36,395 nucleotides of DNA from Sporichthya brevicatena (GCF_039525035.1 NZ_BAAAHE010000050.1:1-36395); one strand, 5' to 3'. Shown: positions 1-7,693, counted from the first letter of the stretch. Program-made: numbers and translations. Notes: generated by a model not told the origin, from the letters alone.

Positions 1-62
1 ACTCCGTCGGACCGGGGCCTAAGGCCTGGGCGGACAAGTCACCCCAAGACACGAGGTCGGTC
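1..62. other. Left flank of the insertion sequence, no gene seen
   Basis: This short stretch left of the IS3 element carries no supported coding region. It ends in GTC (60–62), which is repeated as GTC at 1394–1396 on the other side of the element, so it is the original target sequence. GTCACCCC also occurs here at 38–45 and at the right junction, which may be coincidence. Confidence 0.6.
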
Positions 63-86
63 TGAACCGCCCCGGAGTGTCCGGAG
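63..86 (+). repeat. Left terminal inverted repeat of the IS3 element
   Basis: A 24-bp end that matches the reverse complement of 1370–1393 at 21 of 24 positions, including the outermost 13 (TGAACCGCCCCGG). It is adjacent to the 3-bp target duplication GTC. Confidence 0.9.
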
Positions 87-101
87 GCCCGGTTTCTTGG
101 C

Positions 102-1058
102 TCAGCCGGTTGGCATGAGCTGGCTTCGTGCAGCGTAATGAAACTCTTCCACGGCTCGCGGTGTCATGTCGTCGATCGATTCGTGGAGGCGCTCGTTGTT
201 GAACCAGTCGACCCAGTTCAAGGTCTCGTGCTCGACGTGCTCGACATCGCGCCAGGGGCCTTGGGGACGGATCAGTTCGGTCTTGTAGAGCCCGATCTGG
301 GACTCGGCGAGCGCGTTGTCATAGGCGTCGCCCACCGAACCGACCGAGGAATCCACGCCGGCCTCGATGAGCCGGTGGGTGAAGGCGAACGAGGTGTACT
401 GACTGCCGGCATCGGTGTGGTGCACGAGGCCGGCCAGGTCGGTGACGCCTCGCTGGCGGCGGGTCCAGAGGGCGTGCTCGAGGGTGTCGAGCACGAGTTC
501 GGTGGTCATCCTGGTGGCGGCACGCCAGCCGACGATCATCCGGGAGAACACGTCGAAGATGAAGGCGACGTAGACCGTGCCGGACCAGGTCGCCACGTAG
601 GTGAAGTCGGCGACCCAGAGCTGGTTCGGCGCGAACGCGGTGAAGTCGCGCTCGACCAGATCGGCGGGCCGCCGATCGTTGTCGCCCGCGATCGTGGTGC
701 GGATCTTCTTGGCCCGCAACGCCCCGGCCCAGCCCTGTTGGGCATACAGCCGCTCAACGGTGCAGCGCGCGACGTCGTGGCCCTGGCCGCGCAGGTGCAG
801 CCACATCTTGCGCGGACCGAAGTTGACGAACAACTTCTGGCGAGCCCGCTCGGCCACGATCAGCTCGACGATCTGCGCATCGCGCAGGTCCCGGCGCGAG
901 GGCTGGCGAGACACCGCCTCGTAGTAGGTGCTCGGGGCGATCTTGATCCCGTGCTCGGTGAGCACGCGACAGATCGGCTCGACCCCGAACTCGTCCTTGT
1001 GCAGGCGGACGTAGTCGATCAGGACCGGAAGGGGCGGTCGAGCTCCGCCGCAAAGAAA
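102..1058 (-). CDS. IS3 family transposase OrfB (DDE catalytic part, made by –1 frameshift)
   Basis: This is the catalytic half of the IS3 transposase, an rve/integrase-core DDE recombinase. The conserved region runs from IDYVRLHKDEFG through an HTH_21-like part to the core. The DDE residues are visible as WVADFTYV (first Asp), HHTDAGSQYTS (second Asp) and NALAESQIGLYK (Glu). The frame is in –1 phase to orfA, and no good start codon or ribosome site precedes the conserved part. As in other IS3 elements it is probably made as an OrfAB fusion. The minus-strand run TTTCTTT at 1058–1052, inside the overlap, is a candidate slip site (inference). The open frame itself extends back to 1193, but that upstream part is only orfA read in the wrong phase. 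No internal stop or missing catalytic residue was seen. Confidence 0.9.
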   Translation of the reverse strand, partial: FLCGGARPPLPVLIDYVRLHKDEFGVEPICRVLTEHGIKIAPSTYYEAVSRQPSRRDLRDAQIVELIVAERARQKLFVNFGPRKMWLHLRGQGHDVARCTVERLYAQQGWAGALRAKKIRTTIAGDNDRRPADLVERDFTAFAPNQLWVADFTYVATWSGTVYVAFIFDVFSRMIVGWRAATRMTTELVLDTLEHALWTRRQRGVTDLAGLVHHTDAGSQYTSFAFTHRLIEAGVDSSVGSVGDAYDNALAESQIGLYKTELIRPQGPWRDVEHVEHETLNWVDWFNNERLHESIDDMTPRAVEEFHYAARSQLMPTG

Positions 1059-1342
1059 GCCGACGCGCTCTTGAGGATCTCGTTCGCCCGGCGCAGCTCG
1101 GCGACTTCCTTCTTCAGCTCGCGGATCTCGGCGATCTCGTCGCTGGTCTTGCCCGGCCGCACGCCACCGTCGACTTCGGCCTGCCGCACCCACTTACGCA
1201 GCGACTCCGGCGAAGCGATGCCGAGCTTGCCGGCGATCGAGCGGATCGCCTCGTACTCGCTGCCGTACTCGGACTTGGACTCGGACACCATGCGGACCGC
1301 GCGCTCACGCAACTCACGCGGATACTTCGAGGGACGCGCCAT
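1019..1342 (-). CDS. IS3 family transposase OrfA (helix-turn-helix, leucine zipper)
   Basis: A 107-residue OrfA of an IS3 element. The N-terminal half (MARPSKYPRELRERAVRM) is the typical HTH_Tnp_1 DNA-binding domain that recognises the element's ends. The second half (EIRELKKEVAELRRANEILK) is the heptad coiled coil used for multimerisation, and the protein ends in the family-typical FFAAELDRP. OrfA alone usually acts as a regulator, while the OrfAB fusion is the transposase. The ATG lies 27 bp inside the right terminal repeat, preceded by AAGGATCTCTCTC. OrfB begins in the –1 phase before this frame ends, the normal arrangement for programmed frameshifting. Confidence 0.92.
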   Translation of the reverse strand: MARPSKYPRELRERAVRMVSESKSEYGSEYEAIRSIAGKLGIASPESLRKWVRQAEVDGGVRPGKTSDEIAEIRELKKEVAELRRANEILKSASAFFAAELDRPFRS

Positions 1343-1369
1343 GAGAGAGATCCTTCCAACGAAAGGACT

Positions 1370-1393
1370 CTCCGGACTTGCCGGGGCGGTTCA
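1370..1393 (-). repeat. Right terminal inverted repeat of the IS3 element
   Basis: Inverted partner of 63–86 (21 of 24 positions match), followed directly by the target duplication GTC at 1394–1396. The orfA start codon lies just inside it, so the promoter for transposase probably overlaps this end. Confidence 0.9.
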
Positions 1394-1498
1394 GTCACCC
1401 CTGGAGTCACGCCCGAAGCCATAGCCACAGCCCACCACAAACGGCTCAGGCTGCAGAGGCGACTTTCACAGTCACCCCTTGTGGATGCGGGGCGGCCG

Positions 1499-3841
1499 CT
1501 AAGCCCAGCCGTCGGGGGCGGCGAGGGAGGCCGGGAGATCCCGGGTGTGGAGGACGCCGAGGTGGGTGGTCGCGCGGGTGAGGGCGACGTAGAGGTCGCT
1601 GCGGCCGCGGGCGGAGGCCTCGACGATCGCCGCCGGCTCGACGACGATCACGGTGTCGAACTCCAGGCCCTTGGACTGACCCACCGTCAGGACGACGACG
1701 CGTGCGCGGAGGTCCGGGCCGTGGGGGCCGACGGTGGCGAGCCCCTCGACGTCTTCGAGTGCGGCCCAGGCCTCGGCCTCGGCGCCGGCGGCGACGAGGA
1801 CGGCGACGTTGCCGTCACCGCCGGCGAGGGCGGCGTCGACGGCCTTGCGCAGGCGGGTGCCGAGGTCGGCCGGGTCGACGGCCTCCTTCCACGGCAGCTC
1901 GCCGACGGTGCGGACCGAGCGGGGCGGGGTCGCGTCGGGGTCGATCTCGGCGAGGACGCGGCCGGCGATCGCCATCACCTCGGACGGCGCGCGGTAGTTC
2001 ACCGTCAGCTCCGCGACGCGCCAGTTGCCGTCACGGACGTACGGGCCCAGCACGTCGCCCCAGGACAGCGCGCCACCGGGTGACGAGCTCTGGAACAGGT
2101 CGCCGACGATCGTCATCGACCGCGTCGGGATGCGGCGCATCAGCGCCCGCCACGCCATCGCGGTGAGCTCCTGCGCCTCGTCGACGATGACGTGGCCGTA
2201 GACCCAGGTCCGGTCGGCGGCGGCGCGCTCGACGGGAGTGCGGTCGTCGATCTCCTCCATGCGGCCGGCGAGCCCGCGACCGGAGACGACGTCGAACACC
2301 GACAGGACCTCGGCGGCCTCGTCGGAGTCGGCCTCGTCCTCGATGTCCGTCGAGCGGGAGCCCTGGGCGATCGCGAGCACGCCCTCGGCGTACTCCTCGA
2401 GCTCGCGGCGCTCGGCCTCCAGGGCGCGGGCCCGGGCCTCGGCGGCGTGGTCGGGCAGATTGCCGAGCAGCTCGGCGGCCTCGTCGAGCAGCGGGACGTC
2501 GGCGTCGCTCCAGCCCAGCCCCCGGCGGCGGACCAGGAGTGCCCGCTCGGCGTCGGTCAGCATCGGCGCGGCCGCGGCGATCCGGTCCGGGTCGGCGAAC
2601 AGGCCACCGATCAGGTCCTCCGGCGTCAGCCACGGCCAGACCGACTCGACCGCGGCGAGGATCGCCGGCTCGTCCGCGAGCTCGGACCGCAGATCGGCCT
2701 GGTCGTGCTCGTCGAGGAGGTTGCGCCCGCCGCGCGGGTCCCCGCCGACCTGGGCGACGTAGTGCTTGGCGAACGCGTCGACCAGGCGACGCTGCACGTT
2801 CGGCCGGGCCTCGTTGTGCAGGCGCCCGCTGCGGCGGGCCGAGTCGGCGATGCGCCGGCAGGCCCGTGCGTCGACGCGCAGCTCGTAGCCCGCGTGCCGG
2901 ACCCGCAGCCCGTCGGCCGGCGGCTCCTGCCGGGCCCGCAGCGCGGCGGCGACGACCTCGGCCATCACGAGCCGGCCCTTGAGCTCGGCGACCTCGGGCG
3001 TCTCGGTGAGGTTCGGCTCGAGGTCGGGGATCAGGCCGCCGATGCTGCGCAGCAGCACGTCCGTCTCGCCGAGGCTGGGCAGCACCTGGCCGATGTAGTC
3101 GCAGAACGTCGGGCTCGGGCCGATCACCAGCACGACGCGGCGGGCGAGCACGTCGCGGTGCGCGTAGAGCAGGTACGCCGCGCGGTGCAGCGCGACGGCG
3201 GTCTTGCCCGTCCCCGGCCCACCGGCGACGACGAGGACGCCCTGCCGCTCGGCCCGGATGATCCGGTCCTGCTCGGCCTGGATGGTCTCGACGACGTCAC
3301 CCATCCGGCCGGTCCGCGCGGCCGAGAGCGCGGACAGCAGCGCCGCCTCGCCGACGAGTTCCCCCGTCCAACGGGACGCGGCGTCCGCGTCGAAGATCTC
3401 GTCGGAGACGCTGGTCACCGTCCGCCCCGACGTCGCGATCCGGCGCCGGCGGCCGACGCCCGCGGGCTCGACCGCGGTCGCGAGGTAGAACGGCTGGGCG
3501 GCGGGGGCGCGCCAGTCCAGGAGCAGGGGCTCCTCGATCGCGCCGTCCCGGTGCTGCAGCCCCACGCGGCCGACGTAGCGGGTCGGGCCGTCGGTGAGAT
3601 CGAGACGGCCGAAGCACAGGCCGCGCGCCGCGGCGTCGAGCGCCGCGAGCCGCTGGGCGTGCAGGGCGTTGAAGGCGTCGCGCTCGACCGCGGCCTGGGG
3701 TGTGTTGCCCGCCTTGCGCTCGACCGAACGCCGGCGCTCGGCGGCGTCGGCACGGACCTCGTCGAGCCGGTCGTAGAGCATCGAGACGTAGGCCTGCTCC
3801 TTGGCGACCTCAGCCTCGGCGACCGCGCGTTCCGTCGTCAC
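1499..3841 (-). CDS. helD: HelD/HelR-like RNA polymerase-recycling superfamily 1 helicase
   Basis: A 780-residue UvrD-like ATPase of the HelD/HelR group, which in other Gram-positives binds RNA polymerase and frees stalled or rifamycin-bound enzyme from DNA (family knowledge). Seen: an N-terminal coiled coil (about 1–60), Walker A GGPGTGKTAVALHRAAYL near 210, the Walker B equivalent VIVDEAQELTAMAW near 550, motif III MTIVGDLFQSSS, motif IV ELTVNYRAPSEV, motif V TVGQSKGLEFDTVIV and motif VI LYVALTRATTHLGVLHT near 755. The long N-terminal segment before Walker A separates HelD from UvrD/Rep. I start at GTG 3841, preceded by AAGGGG, because the protein begins TTERAVAEAEVAKEQ as the family does; the frame further upstream is not protein-like. 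A –10 box and a palindrome lie just upstream (3858–3893). Confidence 0.9.
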   Translation of the reverse strand: MTTERAVAEAEVAKEQAYVSMLYDRLDEVRADAAERRRSVERKAGNTPQAAVERDAFNALHAQRLAALDAAARGLCFGRLDLTDGPTRYVGRVGLQHRDGAIEEPLLLDWRAPAAQPFYLATAVEPAGVGRRRRIATSGRTVTSVSDEIFDADAASRWTGELVGEAALLSALSAARTGRMGDVVETIQAEQDRIIRAERQGVLVVAGGPGTGKTAVALHRAAYLLYAHRDVLARRVVLVIGPSPTFCDYIGQVLPSLGETDVLLRSIGGLIPDLEPNLTETPEVAELKGRLVMAEVVAAALRARQEPPADGLRVRHAGYELRVDARACRRIADSARRSGRLHNEARPNVQRRLVDAFAKHYVAQVGGDPRGGRNLLDEHDQADLRSELADEPAILAAVESVWPWLTPEDLIGGLFADPDRIAAAAPMLTDAERALLVRRRGLGWSDADVPLLDEAAELLGNLPDHAAEARARALEAERRELEEYAEGVLAIAQGSRSTDIEDEADSDEAAEVLSVFDVVSGRGLAGRMEEIDDRTPVERAAADRTWVYGHVIVDEAQELTAMAWRALMRRIPTRSMTIVGDLFQSSSPGGALSWGDVLGPYVRDGNWRVAELTVNYRAPSEVMAIAGRVLAEIDPDATPPRSVRTVGELPWKEAVDPADLGTRLRKAVDAALAGGDGNVAVLVAAGAEAEAWAALEDVEGLATVGPHGPDLRARVVVLTVGQSKGLEFDTVIVVEPAAIVEASARGRSDLYVALTRATTHLGVLHTRDLPASLAAPDGWA

Positions 3842-3857
3842 GCCACCCCTTCGTCGA

Positions 3858-3885
3858 ACCGTTCCGCCCGCGCGGGCAGAACGGT
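3858..3885. promoter_or_regulatory. Imperfect palindrome over the predicted helD transcription start
   Basis: Two 14-bp arms (3858–3871 and 3872–3885) pair at 13 of 14 positions with no spacer. A TAGACT –10 hexamer for the minus strand lies at 3893–3888, so transcription would start around 3881, within the right arm. This layout suits a repressor or roadblock operator for helD. It also lies about 120 bp before the MFS gene, which could share the control. It does not obviously match the rifamycin-associated element described for rifamycin-inducible genes. Confidence 0.5.
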
Positions 3886-4004
3886 CAAGTCTAGGTCCCG
3901 GGCGCGGGGCGTGCGCCCGGGAAGAAACCGGCGGGGGCTCGGAGTTGCCCCGAGGTGCCTGCCCTCCCGAGCCCCGGCGTGCTCCGTGCGAGCATGACCC
4001 CGCG

Positions 4005-5291
4005 ATGCGCTCACTGATCCAGCGGAGGTTCGCCGCCTCCGAGATGCCCCGCGAGGTCTGGGTCCTGGCGGCCGTCGCGTTCTCCGTCGCCCTCGGGTTC
4101 GGCATCGTCGCGCCGGTCATCCCGATCTTCGCCCGCGAGTTCGGGGTCGGGGAGACCGCCGCCGGGCTCGTCATCAGCGCCTTCGCGTTCATGCGGCTGT
4201 GCTTCTCCCCCGCCGGCGGCGCGCTGGTCAACCGCTTCGGCGAGCGCGTGATCATGGCGACGGGCATCGGCATCGTCGCCGTCTCCAGCCTGCTCACCGG
4301 CCTGGCGCAGAACTACGGGCAGATGCTCTCGCTCCGGGCGGCCGGCGGCGTGGGCTCGGTGATGTTCAGCGTCTCCGCGCAGAGCCTGCTGCTCCGGTCG
4401 GTCGCGCCCCGCATGCGCGGCCAGGCGAGCAGCAAGTTCTACGGCGGCTTCCTGCTCGGCGGCCTGACGGGTCCGGTGTTCGGCGGCATTCTCGGCGGGA
4501 TCTCGCTGCGCCTGCCGTTCTTCATCTACGCCGGGACGCTCGCTCTCGCCGGCACCATCGCGATGGTCTTCCTGCACCGCTCGGAGCGCGCCGCCGAGGC
4601 GGCGTCGACGACGGCCGTCCCGGTCACGACGCTGCGGACGGCGCTGCGCGACAAGGCCTACCAGGCCGCGCTCACGGTCAACGCCGGCACCGGGTGGGCG
4701 ATCTTCGGCATCCGCAGCTCCCTGGTGCCGCTGTTCGTCGTCGAGGCCCTGCACCGCGGCCCGCTCTGGGTCGGTATCGGCCTGCTCGTCGGAGCGGTCG
4801 TCGACGTCGTCCTGCTGCAGAAGACCGGCAAGCTCGCCGACACCGTCGGCCGGCGCCCGATGCTGCTCGGCGGCACGGGCCTGGGCGCGACGGGCGCCCT
4901 GACCCTCGCGTTCGCCCCCAACCTGCCGATGTACCTGATCGGCATGGCGGTCATCGGCGCGGCGGCGTCGATGCTCTCGGTGGGGCCGTCGGCCGTCGTC
5001 GGCGACGTCGTCCAGGGCCGAGGCGGCACGGTCGTCTCCACCTTCGGCATGGCGAGCGACCTCGGCGCGGTCGTCGGCCCGCTCGCCGCCGGCGCCCTCG
5101 CGGAGCACGTCGGTTACGGGACGGCGTTCACCTCGACGGCCCTGGTGCTGATGATCGGCTTCGCGATGGCGCTGCGGATGCCCGAGACCGTGCACCGGTC
5201 CAGGCCGGTGGACTCAGCCGAGAGCACGCCGCAGGTCGGCGAGGAGGTCGTCGACGTCCTCGATGCCGACGGAAAGTCGCACCAGATCTGA
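4005..5291 (+). CDS. Major facilitator superfamily transporter (drug:H+ antiporter type)
   Basis: A 428-residue membrane protein with about 12 hydrophobic helices in two halves, typical of MFS DHA1 exporters. Helix 1 holds VALGFGIVAPVIPIFAREF. The loop between helices 2 and 3 holds GGALVNRFGERV (motif A, G-x3-D-R type), and the helix-5 region is rich in glycine (GGLTGPVFGGILGG, antiporter motif C style). The second half contains the repeated motif A, GKLADTVGRRPML. The ATG at 4005 begins the membrane-compatible N-terminus, and no strong ribosome site is seen. The gene is divergent from helD. If that helicase protects RNA polymerase from an antibiotic, a neighbouring exporter would fit, but the substrate cannot be read from the sequence. 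Its last 78 bases overlap the end of metB on the opposite strand. Confidence 0.88.
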   Translation: MRSLIQRRFAASEMPREVWVLAAVAFSVALGFGIVAPVIPIFAREFGVGETAAGLVISAFAFMRLCFSPAGGALVNRFGERVIMATGIGIVAVSSLLTGLAQNYGQMLSLRAAGGVGSVMFSVSAQSLLLRSVAPRMRGQASSKFYGGFLLGGLTGPVFGGILGGISLRLPFFIYAGTLALAGTIAMVFLHRSERAAEAASTTAVPVTTLRTALRDKAYQAALTVNAGTGWAIFGIRSSLVPLFVVEALHRGPLWVGIGLLVGAVVDVVLLQKTGKLADTVGRRPMLLGGTGLGATGALTLAFAPNLPMYLIGMAVIGAAASMLSVGPSAVVGDVVQGRGGTVVSTFGMASDLGAVVGPLAAGALAEHVGYGTAFTSTALVLMIGFAMALRMPETVHRSRPVDSAESTPQVGEEVVDVLDADGKSHQI

Positions 5292-6365
5292 CGGCACCTC
5301 AAGTTCAGACCCGGCCACGGACGCGTGGGTCATCCGCCCCGGGTGCTCGATCAGTGACTCGACGCCGCCGAGCGACTCCCCGAGCGTGAACAGCTTCGCC
5401 CGCTCGCAGACCGCGAGGGCGTCGGACTCCCCGCCGACGACCCGGAACGAGACCATCCCGCCGAAACCGCGCATCTGCTTGGCCGCCACGTCGTGGCCGG
5501 GGTGGTCGGGCAGCCCCGGGTAGAAGACGTGCGTGACGTTGCGGTGGCTCGTGAGCAGGTCGACGACGGCCGCGGCGTTGGAGCAGTGCTTCTCCATCCG
5601 CACCGCGAGGGTCTTGATGCCGCGCAGCACCAGCCAGGAGTCGAACGGTCCGGCGACGCCGCCGATCGCGTTCTGGTGGTAGGCCAGCTCATCCCCGAGA
5701 GCCGCGTCGGAGACGACGAGCGCGCCGCCGACCACGTCCGAGTGCCCGCCGAGGTACTTCGTCGTCGAGTGCATGACGATGTCCGCGCCGAGCTCGAGCG
5801 GCGTCTGCAGGTAGGGCGAGGCGAAGGTGTTGTCGACGGCCAGCTTCGCGCCGGCGCCGTGCGCGATCTCCGCGAGCGCCGCGATGTCGGCGATCCCGAG
5901 CAGCGGGTTGGTCGGGGTCTCGCACCAGATCAGCTTGGTCGTCGGGCGGATCGCGGCCCGGACGGCGTCGAGGTCGCCGAGCGGGACCGGCGTGTACTCC
6001 AGCCCCCACTTGGCGTGCACCCGCGCGAACAGGCGGTACGTCCCGCCGTACGCGTCGCCGGGGATGATCACGTGGTCGCCGGGCGCGCACACGGTGCGCA
6101 GCAGCGTGTCGGTGGCCGCGAGTCCGGACGCGAACGCCAGCCCACGGACGCCCCGCTCGATCGAGGCCAGGCACTCCTCCAGCGCGGTCCGGGTCGGGTT
6201 CGCGCTGCGGCTGTACTCGTAGCCGCCGCGCAGCCCACCGACGCCGTCCTGCTTGAACGTCGAGACCGCGTAGATCGGGGGCACCACCGCTCCGGTGGCC
6301 GCGTCGGGCTCCTGACCGGCGTGGATGGCGCGGGTGGCGAAACCGTGGGTGCTCTCCTCAGACAT
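5214..6365 (-). CDS. metB: Cystathionine gamma-synthase (Cys/Met metabolism PLP enzyme)
   Basis: A 383-residue enzyme of the Cys_Met_Meta_PP family. It makes cystathionine from an activated homoserine ester and cysteine in the cytosol; some relatives act as cystathionine gamma-lyases. Seen: YEYSRSANPTRTALEE near 50–65, SGLAATDTLL, the cofactor-contact stretch LAVDNTFASPYLQ near 175–187, and the PLP lysine in HSTTKYLGGHSD (K203). Length is normal. The ATG at 6365 is preceded at exactly 6 nt by TAGCGT (minus strand of 6372–6377), which suggests a leaderless mRNA. msrA is divergent across 113 bp. Cystathionine beta-synthase, often adjacent in actinobacteria, lies about 7.4 kb away here. The gene end overlaps the convergent MFS gene by 78 bp. 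Confidence 0.9.
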   Translation of the reverse strand: MSEESTHGFATRAIHAGQEPDAATGAVVPPIYAVSTFKQDGVGGLRGGYEYSRSANPTRTALEECLASIERGVRGLAFASGLAATDTLLRTVCAPGDHVIIPGDAYGGTYRLFARVHAKWGLEYTPVPLGDLDAVRAAIRPTTKLIWCETPTNPLLGIADIAALAEIAHGAGAKLAVDNTFASPYLQTPLELGADIVMHSTTKYLGGHSDVVGGALVVSDAALGDELAYHQNAIGGVAGPFDSWLVLRGIKTLAVRMEKHCSNAAAVVDLLTSHRNVTHVFYPGLPDHPGHDVAAKQMRGFGGMVSFRVVGGESDALAVCERAKLFTLGESLGGVESLIEHPGRMTHASVAGSELEVPSDLVRLSVGIEDVDDLLADLRRALG

Positions 6366-6371
6366 GCCGCC

Positions 6372-6377
6372 ACGCTA
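6372..6377 (-). promoter_or_regulatory. –10 box of a probable leaderless metB promoter
   Basis: TAGCGT on the minus strand fits the actinobacterial TANNNT consensus and ends exactly 6 nt before the metB ATG, so transcription should begin at or next to the start codon. No ribosome site lies between. Confidence 0.55.
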
Positions 6378-6445
6378 GCCCGCCGTAAGCCCCACGTAAC
6401 CGTAGGGAGCGGAACAGCGCTCGACCGGGCAGAGTTGTCCCAGGC

Positions 6446-6462
6446 GTCGGAGCGATTCCGAC
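6446..6462. promoter_or_regulatory. Inverted repeat upstream of msrA
   Basis: Six-bp arms GTCGGA and TCCGAC separated by five bases lie about 16 bp before the msrA ATG, just ahead of its AGGGAGG ribosome site. It could be an operator or a leader hairpin. The short arms keep this tentative. Confidence 0.3.
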
Positions 6463-6478
6463 CCACAGGGAGGTCAGC

Positions 6479-7123
6479 ATGTTGTTCGGACGCGGCGCCA
6501 AGCAGGTCATGGTCACCCCGGAGGAGGCGCTCCCCGGCCGGCCCGAGCGTCCGTACGCGGTGCCGGAGCGGCACGCCGTCAACGGGAACCCGCTCGAGGG
6601 TCCGTACCCGGACGGGTTCGAGGTCGCGATCTTCGGTCTGGGCTGCTTCTGGGGCGCCGAGCGCAAGTTCTGGCAGACCGACGGCGTCTGGGTGACGGCC
6701 GTCGGCTACACCGGCGGGTTCACCCCGAACCCGACGTACGAAGAGACCTGCACCGCGCGCACCGGCCACACCGAGGCCGTGCTGGTCGTCTTCGACCCGG
6801 CGAAGATCTCCTACGCCGACCTGCTCGTGAAGTTCTGGGAGATCCACGACCCGACGACTCCGAACCGCCAGGGCAACGACATCGGGACCCAGTACCGCTC
6901 GGCGATCTACACGACCACCGAGGAGCAGGCGAAGACCGCCCAGGAATCCGCGGCGACCTACCAGGGCGCCCTGACCCGGGCCGGTCTGGGCGAGATCACC
7001 ACCGAGATCGCCCCCGCGGGGCCGTTCTACTTCGCCGAGGACTACCACCAGCAGTACCTGGCAAAGGTCCCCCACGGGTACGACTGCCACGCCGAGACCG
7101 GGGTCAAGTTCCCCCGCGACTGA
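6479..7123 (+). CDS. msrA: Peptide-methionine (S)-S-oxide reductase MsrA
   Basis: A 214-residue MsrA, which reduces the S epimer of methionine sulfoxide in oxidised proteins and free methionine. The catalytic motif [10 protein letters not shown] places the nucleophilic Cys at 56. The family's GYTGG, the TGHTEAV stretch near 100 and YRSAIY are present, and the C-terminal EDYHQQYL with GYDCH holds a probable resolving Cys. A roughly 45-residue N-terminal extension before the catalytic region is usual in the longer actinobacterial MsrA proteins. The ATG has a strong AGGGAGG ribosome site 6 nt upstream. The gene is divergent from metB, which groups methionine synthesis and methionine repair. A palindromic repeat element follows its stop codon within 8 bp. 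Confidence 0.95.
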   Translation: MLFGRGAKQVMVTPEEALPGRPERPYAVPERHAVNGNPLEGPYPDGFEVAIFGLGCFWGAERKFWQTDGVWVTAVGYTGGFTPNPTYEETCTARTGHTEAVLVVFDPAKISYADLLVKFWEIHDPTTPNRQGNDIGTQYRSAIYTTTEEQAKTAQESAATYQGALTRAGLGEITTEIAPAGPFYFAEDYHQQYLAKVPHGYDCHAETGVKFPRD

Positions 7124-7130
7124 CCCGCCC

Positions 7131-7193
7131 CGCCTGCACTGGAGATGACATCTCCAGTGCAGGCGCCCCTTCCCGGTGGAGATGTCATCTCCA
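7131..7193. repeat. Two palindromic repeat units (TGGAGATGWCATCTCCA family), site 1
   Basis: Unit 1 (7131–7165) is a perfect palindrome with 17-bp arms around one central A. Unit 2 (7177–7193) has the 17-base core with a central T and 8-bp arms. The core TGGAGATG-W-CATCTCCA recurs at 13.7 kb and 34.4 kb. The pair begins 8 bp after the msrA stop codon. Without a T tract it is not a standard intrinsic terminator, but it would form a stable RNA hairpin. Confidence 0.85.
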
Positions 7194-7315
7194 GTGGGGG
7201 CGACGGGGGTCACAGGGAGCGCCGAAACGATCTTGAGTTTTCGCCCCGGCACCTCGGGCAGGCCCTTCGTGGACGCCGCTCACACCCGAGCGGCCGGGAA
7301 CGGAAGGGGGCCGGC

Positions 7316-7690
7316 ATGAACCTCGGTGCCGGCATTGCGGTGATCGCGTTCGGAGCGGTGCTCGCCTTCGCGGTGAACTCCTCCGGCGGGGCGATCGACG
7401 TCTCGGTGGTCGGGTGGATCGTCATGCTCGCCGGCGTGGCCTACCTGCTGGTCGAGATGAACTACTTCGGGCCGCGGCGGCGCGGAGTCGCGCGGCCGAC
7501 GGTGCTGCGGCGCCGCGTCCCTCGGACGGTCGTCGTCGAGGACGCCCCGGTCGAGTCCGTCCGCGTGATCGAGTCGGCCCCGGAGACGGTGGTCGTCGAA
7601 CAGCCCTACGTCGAGGGCGTCGCGGGCGCCGACGGCGCTGTGGGGTCCGACACCTGGTACTACGACGACCCCCGGATCCCGAACCGCTGA
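7316..7690 (+). CDS. DUF6458 family small membrane protein, long version
   Basis: A 124-residue protein with two hydrophobic helices: GAGIAVIAFGAVLAFAV (about 4–20) and VVGWIVMLAGVAYLLVEM (about 32–49). A basic patch (GPRRRGVARPTVLRRR) and an acidic, Val-rich tail follow. The start and helix pair match the DUF6458 family of small actinobacterial membrane proteins with no assigned function. Two shorter paralogues lie at 8161 and 8475. The ATG at 7316 follows a GGAAGGGGG ribosome site. The leader shares a GAGCGGCC-like block with those of the paralogues, so the copies were duplicated with their 5' regions. The tail of about 75 residues is specific to this copy. Confidence 0.75.
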   Translation: MNLGAGIAVIAFGAVLAFAVNSSGGAIDVSVVGWIVMLAGVAYLLVEMNYFGPRRRGVARPTVLRRRVPRTVVVEDAPVESVRVIESAPETVVVEQPYVEGVAGADGAVGSDTWYYDDPRIPNR

Positions 7691-7693
7691 CCG

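Larger units (their letters stand above)
63..1393 (-). mobile_element. Complete IS3-family insertion sequence
   Basis: A 1331-bp element bounded by 24-bp terminal inverted repeats at 63–86 and 1370–1393. Both begin TGAACCGCCCCGG when read inward; 13 bases match, three differ, then eight more match. A 3-bp direct repeat, GTC, flanks it at 60–62 and 1394–1396, as expected for the 3–4-bp target duplication of IS3 elements. It encodes orfA and orfB on the minus strand, overlapping in a –1 phase. Intact ends, intact target duplication and both frames open over their conserved parts point to a recent, possibly still mobile insertion. It sits about 105 bp beyond the helD stop codon, in the same orientation, so it probably does not disrupt a gene visible here. 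Confidence 0.93.

Noticed and set aside
2192-3997. 601-codon open frame on the plus strand opposite helD
   Set aside because: It is the antisense of a well-supported helicase gene, has no domain features and is typical of long false frames in high-GC DNA.
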